A stretch of DNA of 43,467 nt from Ruminococcus sp. Phil15 (GTDB taxonomy: Bacteria > Bacillota > Clostridia > Oscillospirales > Ruminococcaceae): NCBI GenBank assembly GCA_001940995.1, contig MSHC01000003.1:1-43467 (forward strand), given 5' to 3'. Below the pieces are notes generated by a model that did not search any database, was not told where the DNA came from, and saw only the letters and a program-made list of their open reading frames with translations. A program made the translations under genes and the position numbers. Positions 42,223-43,467 of the stretch are shown here, piece after piece (position 1 is the first letter of the stretch; every line of letters begins with the position of its first letter).

Positions 42223-43155
42223 ATGGCAACAGTATTGGTTACGGGAGCAAGCGGAATGGTAGGTATGTACCTTGCTTCAAGCCTGTTGCAGAAAAAGCAT
42301 AAGGTGTTTGCTGTTGACAGCAGACCTAATGAGTTCGTGGGAACAAGTCCGGATTATTCCTTTGTTCAGTGCGATATTACAGATAAATCCGTTATCGAGA
42401 ATATTCTCCAGACGCAGAGAATAAATACAGTGGTGCATCTTGCCTGCTCTGTCGATAACGACATCGACTCGCTTATCACGGACGATGTTATAAAGAGCAG
42501 TAAGATATGCGACAAGTTTCTTTATGACGCTTCGGTAAAAGCAGGCGTTACAAATATCGTTCTCCTTTCAACAACGCAGGTATACGGTATGCAGAAGGGC
42601 AGAGAGCCTGTAAGAGAATCGGTCGATACCAAGGGAAATACGAACTACAGCGATATGAAGCTGACGAGCGAAAAATATCTTATTAAGGCTACAAAGAAGT
42701 CGGACACGGTTCCCGTTATAGCAAGAGTCGCTCCGCTTTATACAGCCGAGTATACCCAGAATCTCCGTGACAGAGTCTATGACGCCAAGGAGGACGTTGC
42801 GTACATTATCAGAGAGGGCGAAAATGCGTTCTCATTCTGCTGCGTGTTTAACCTCGTGGACTTTATCAACGCTATCGTAAATATTCCTACGGTGAGATAC
42901 GAGGGACTTTACAATATCGCAGACTCCAAGGCTATCACCTCAAAGGAGATCCTTGACTACGAAAGAGAGCATCACAGAATAGGCGCCGTTATCCAGAAAG
43001 CGCCTCCTGTAAGCCTTGTTCCTCTCAGCAAAGCAAGAGCCAAGAGCGACTACCGATATTTCGATATCTCTATGGCGCTTCAGAACTGGAATATCGACAA
43101 CACCAAGGCACAGCGTATATCAACCTTCCGCTGGAACCTCAAGAACACAAAGTAA
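42223..43155 (+). CDS. NAD(P)-dependent epimerase/dehydratase (extended SDR)
   Basis: A 310-residue extended short-chain dehydrogenase. TVLVTGASGMVG is the dinucleotide-binding Gly motif, LLSTTQVYG gives the catalytic Thr/Ser region and NYSDMKL the YxxxK pair. The length and the C-terminal substrate domain suit nucleotide-sugar epimerases or dehydratases; the substrate is not clear. I chose the ATG at 42223 (GAGGTGG 5 bases upstream). It ends in a strong terminator, so it is probably monocistronic. Confidence 0.88.
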   Translation: MATVLVTGASGMVGMYLASSLLQKKHKVFAVDSRPNEFVGTSPDYSFVQCDITDKSVIENILQTQRINTVVHLACSVDNDIDSLITDDVIKSSKICDKFLYDASVKAGVTNIVLLSTTQVYGMQKGREPVRESVDTKGNTNYSDMKLTSEKYLIKATKKSDTVPVIARVAPLYTAEYTQNLRDRVYDAKEDVAYIIREGENAFSFCCVFNLVDFINAIVNIPTVRYEGLYNIADSKAITSKEILDYEREHHRIGAVIQKAPPVSLVPLSKARAKSDYRYFDISMALQNWNIDNTKAQRISTFRWNLKNTK

Positions 43156-43168
43156 CAGGCAATTTATG

Positions 43169-43203
43169 CGGACTGCATCGGACAACGGTGCGGTCCGTTT
43201 TTG
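43169..43203 (+). terminator. Terminator of the epimerase gene
   Basis: A 12-position stem (43169-43180 with 43186-43197, two wobbles), 5-base loop, then TTTTT. Confidence 0.88.
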
Positions 43204-43280
43204 TGTGCCGCAAAGAAGATTGTCATAAGTTTAACAATTGGATATTATAATAACGCAAAATTTGTTCAAAAGAAAGAAAA

Positions 43281-43334
43281 ACATTGCCAAATGATTATTT
43301 TGCTATTTACAAATGCGTGGCAATGTGATAAAAT
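43281..43334 (+). promoter_or_regulatory. Promoter and inverted repeat upstream of pyruvate:ferredoxin oxidoreductase
   Basis: TTTACA (43306-43311), 17-bp spacer, TAAAAT (43329-43334). A perfect 9-bp inverted repeat ACATTGCCA (43281-43289) and TGGCAATGT (43318-43326) flanks the -35 box, with its right arm between the boxes. Confidence 0.7.
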
Positions 43335-43426
43335 GTATAGTTGAAGGATACTGTCATAGTATGGTTAATTCTGTGCTTAGACGGTTGAATATATCACTTC
43401 AAAATTTTGAGGAGGTTTAAAAACCA

Positions 43427-43467
43427 ATGGCAAGAAAAATGAAAACCATGGATGGTAACCATGCAGC
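43427..43467 (+). CDS. nifJ: Pyruvate:ferredoxin (flavodoxin) oxidoreductase, N-terminus only
   Basis: The first 13 codons, Met-Ala-Arg-Lys-Met-Lys-Thr-Met-Asp-Gly-Asn-His-Ala, match the usual opening of pyruvate:ferredoxin oxidoreductases of Clostridia (the MDGNxAA motif). GGAGG lies 12 bases before the ATG. The gene runs off the right edge. It would oxidise pyruvate to acetyl-CoA and reduce ferredoxin, in keeping with an anaerobe. Only the first codons are visible. Confidence 0.7.
   Translation, partial: MARKMKTMDGNHA

Overview
The window reads as a chromosome segment of a Gram-positive anaerobe of the Firmicutes, most likely a Ruminococcus-like member of the Oscillospiraceae. The grounds are strong GGAGG-type ribosome binding sites, sigma-A promoters with 17-bp spacers, coding DNA of roughly balanced GC with AT-rich spacers, LytR-CpsA-Psr wall proteins, a xylose isomerase/xylulokinase pair, a pyruvate:ferredoxin oxidoreductase start at the right edge, and a Thr/Ser-rich surface protein. 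Species cannot be fixed from sequence alone. No tRNA, rRNA, CRISPR array, insertion sequence or phage gene was recognised.

Layout. 1-7.7 kb is mostly minus strand: the tail of an unknown gene; a signalling pair (HD-GYP response regulator, then a hybrid histidine kinase) behind a leader of about 210 nt; a sugar-phosphate nucleotidyltransferase; an LCP wall-polymer ligase; and a biotin protein ligase. 7.8-10.9 kb is the plus-strand xylose operon xylA-xylB with a TTGACA/TATAAT promoter and an operator-like palindrome. 10.9-16.2 kb holds a 61-aa membrane protein, inorganic pyrophosphatase, alanine racemase, a SLOG/YpsA-like protein, an LCP-like protein without the catalytic motif, a PII-like protein and a CmpB-type membrane protein. 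16.2-24.4 kb is the classic rimP-nusA-ylxR-ylxQ-infB-rbfA-nrnA-truB-ribF translation/transcription operon, starting with a promoter and an attenuator-like hairpin.

24.4-29.6 kb is a Gld-type ABC exporter operon (ATPase, permease, GldG-like protein, DUF4340 protein, small protein). Its last gene has a hairpin between the Shine-Dalgarno sequence and the start codon. 29.6-30.2 kb is an AT-rich non-coding stretch holding a self-contained unit for a 26-residue hydrophobic peptide. 30.2-34.2 kb encodes an adaptor lipoprotein and an FtsX/MacB-type permease without an ATPase. 34.4-35.8 kb is a three-gene operon of two tiny membrane proteins and a membrane-anchored phosphate-binding-like protein. 36-37.3 kb is an O-acetylhomoserine sulfhydrylase.

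37.4-42.0 kb is minus strand and is the most unusual part: an MBOAT-like membrane protein whose GLWHG histidine is Tyr; a single-pass Thr-rich protein that keeps only what resembles the entry segment of an AlgJ/DHHW-type partner; a TIGR01212 radical SAM protein; and an SGNH lipoprotein whose nucleophile serine position is Ala. This looks like a surface acyl-transfer system that has lost its catalytic residues, either decayed or put to a new use. The window ends with an NAD-dependent epimerase and the first codons of pyruvate:ferredoxin oxidoreductase, whose promoter is flanked by a perfect 9-bp inverted repeat.
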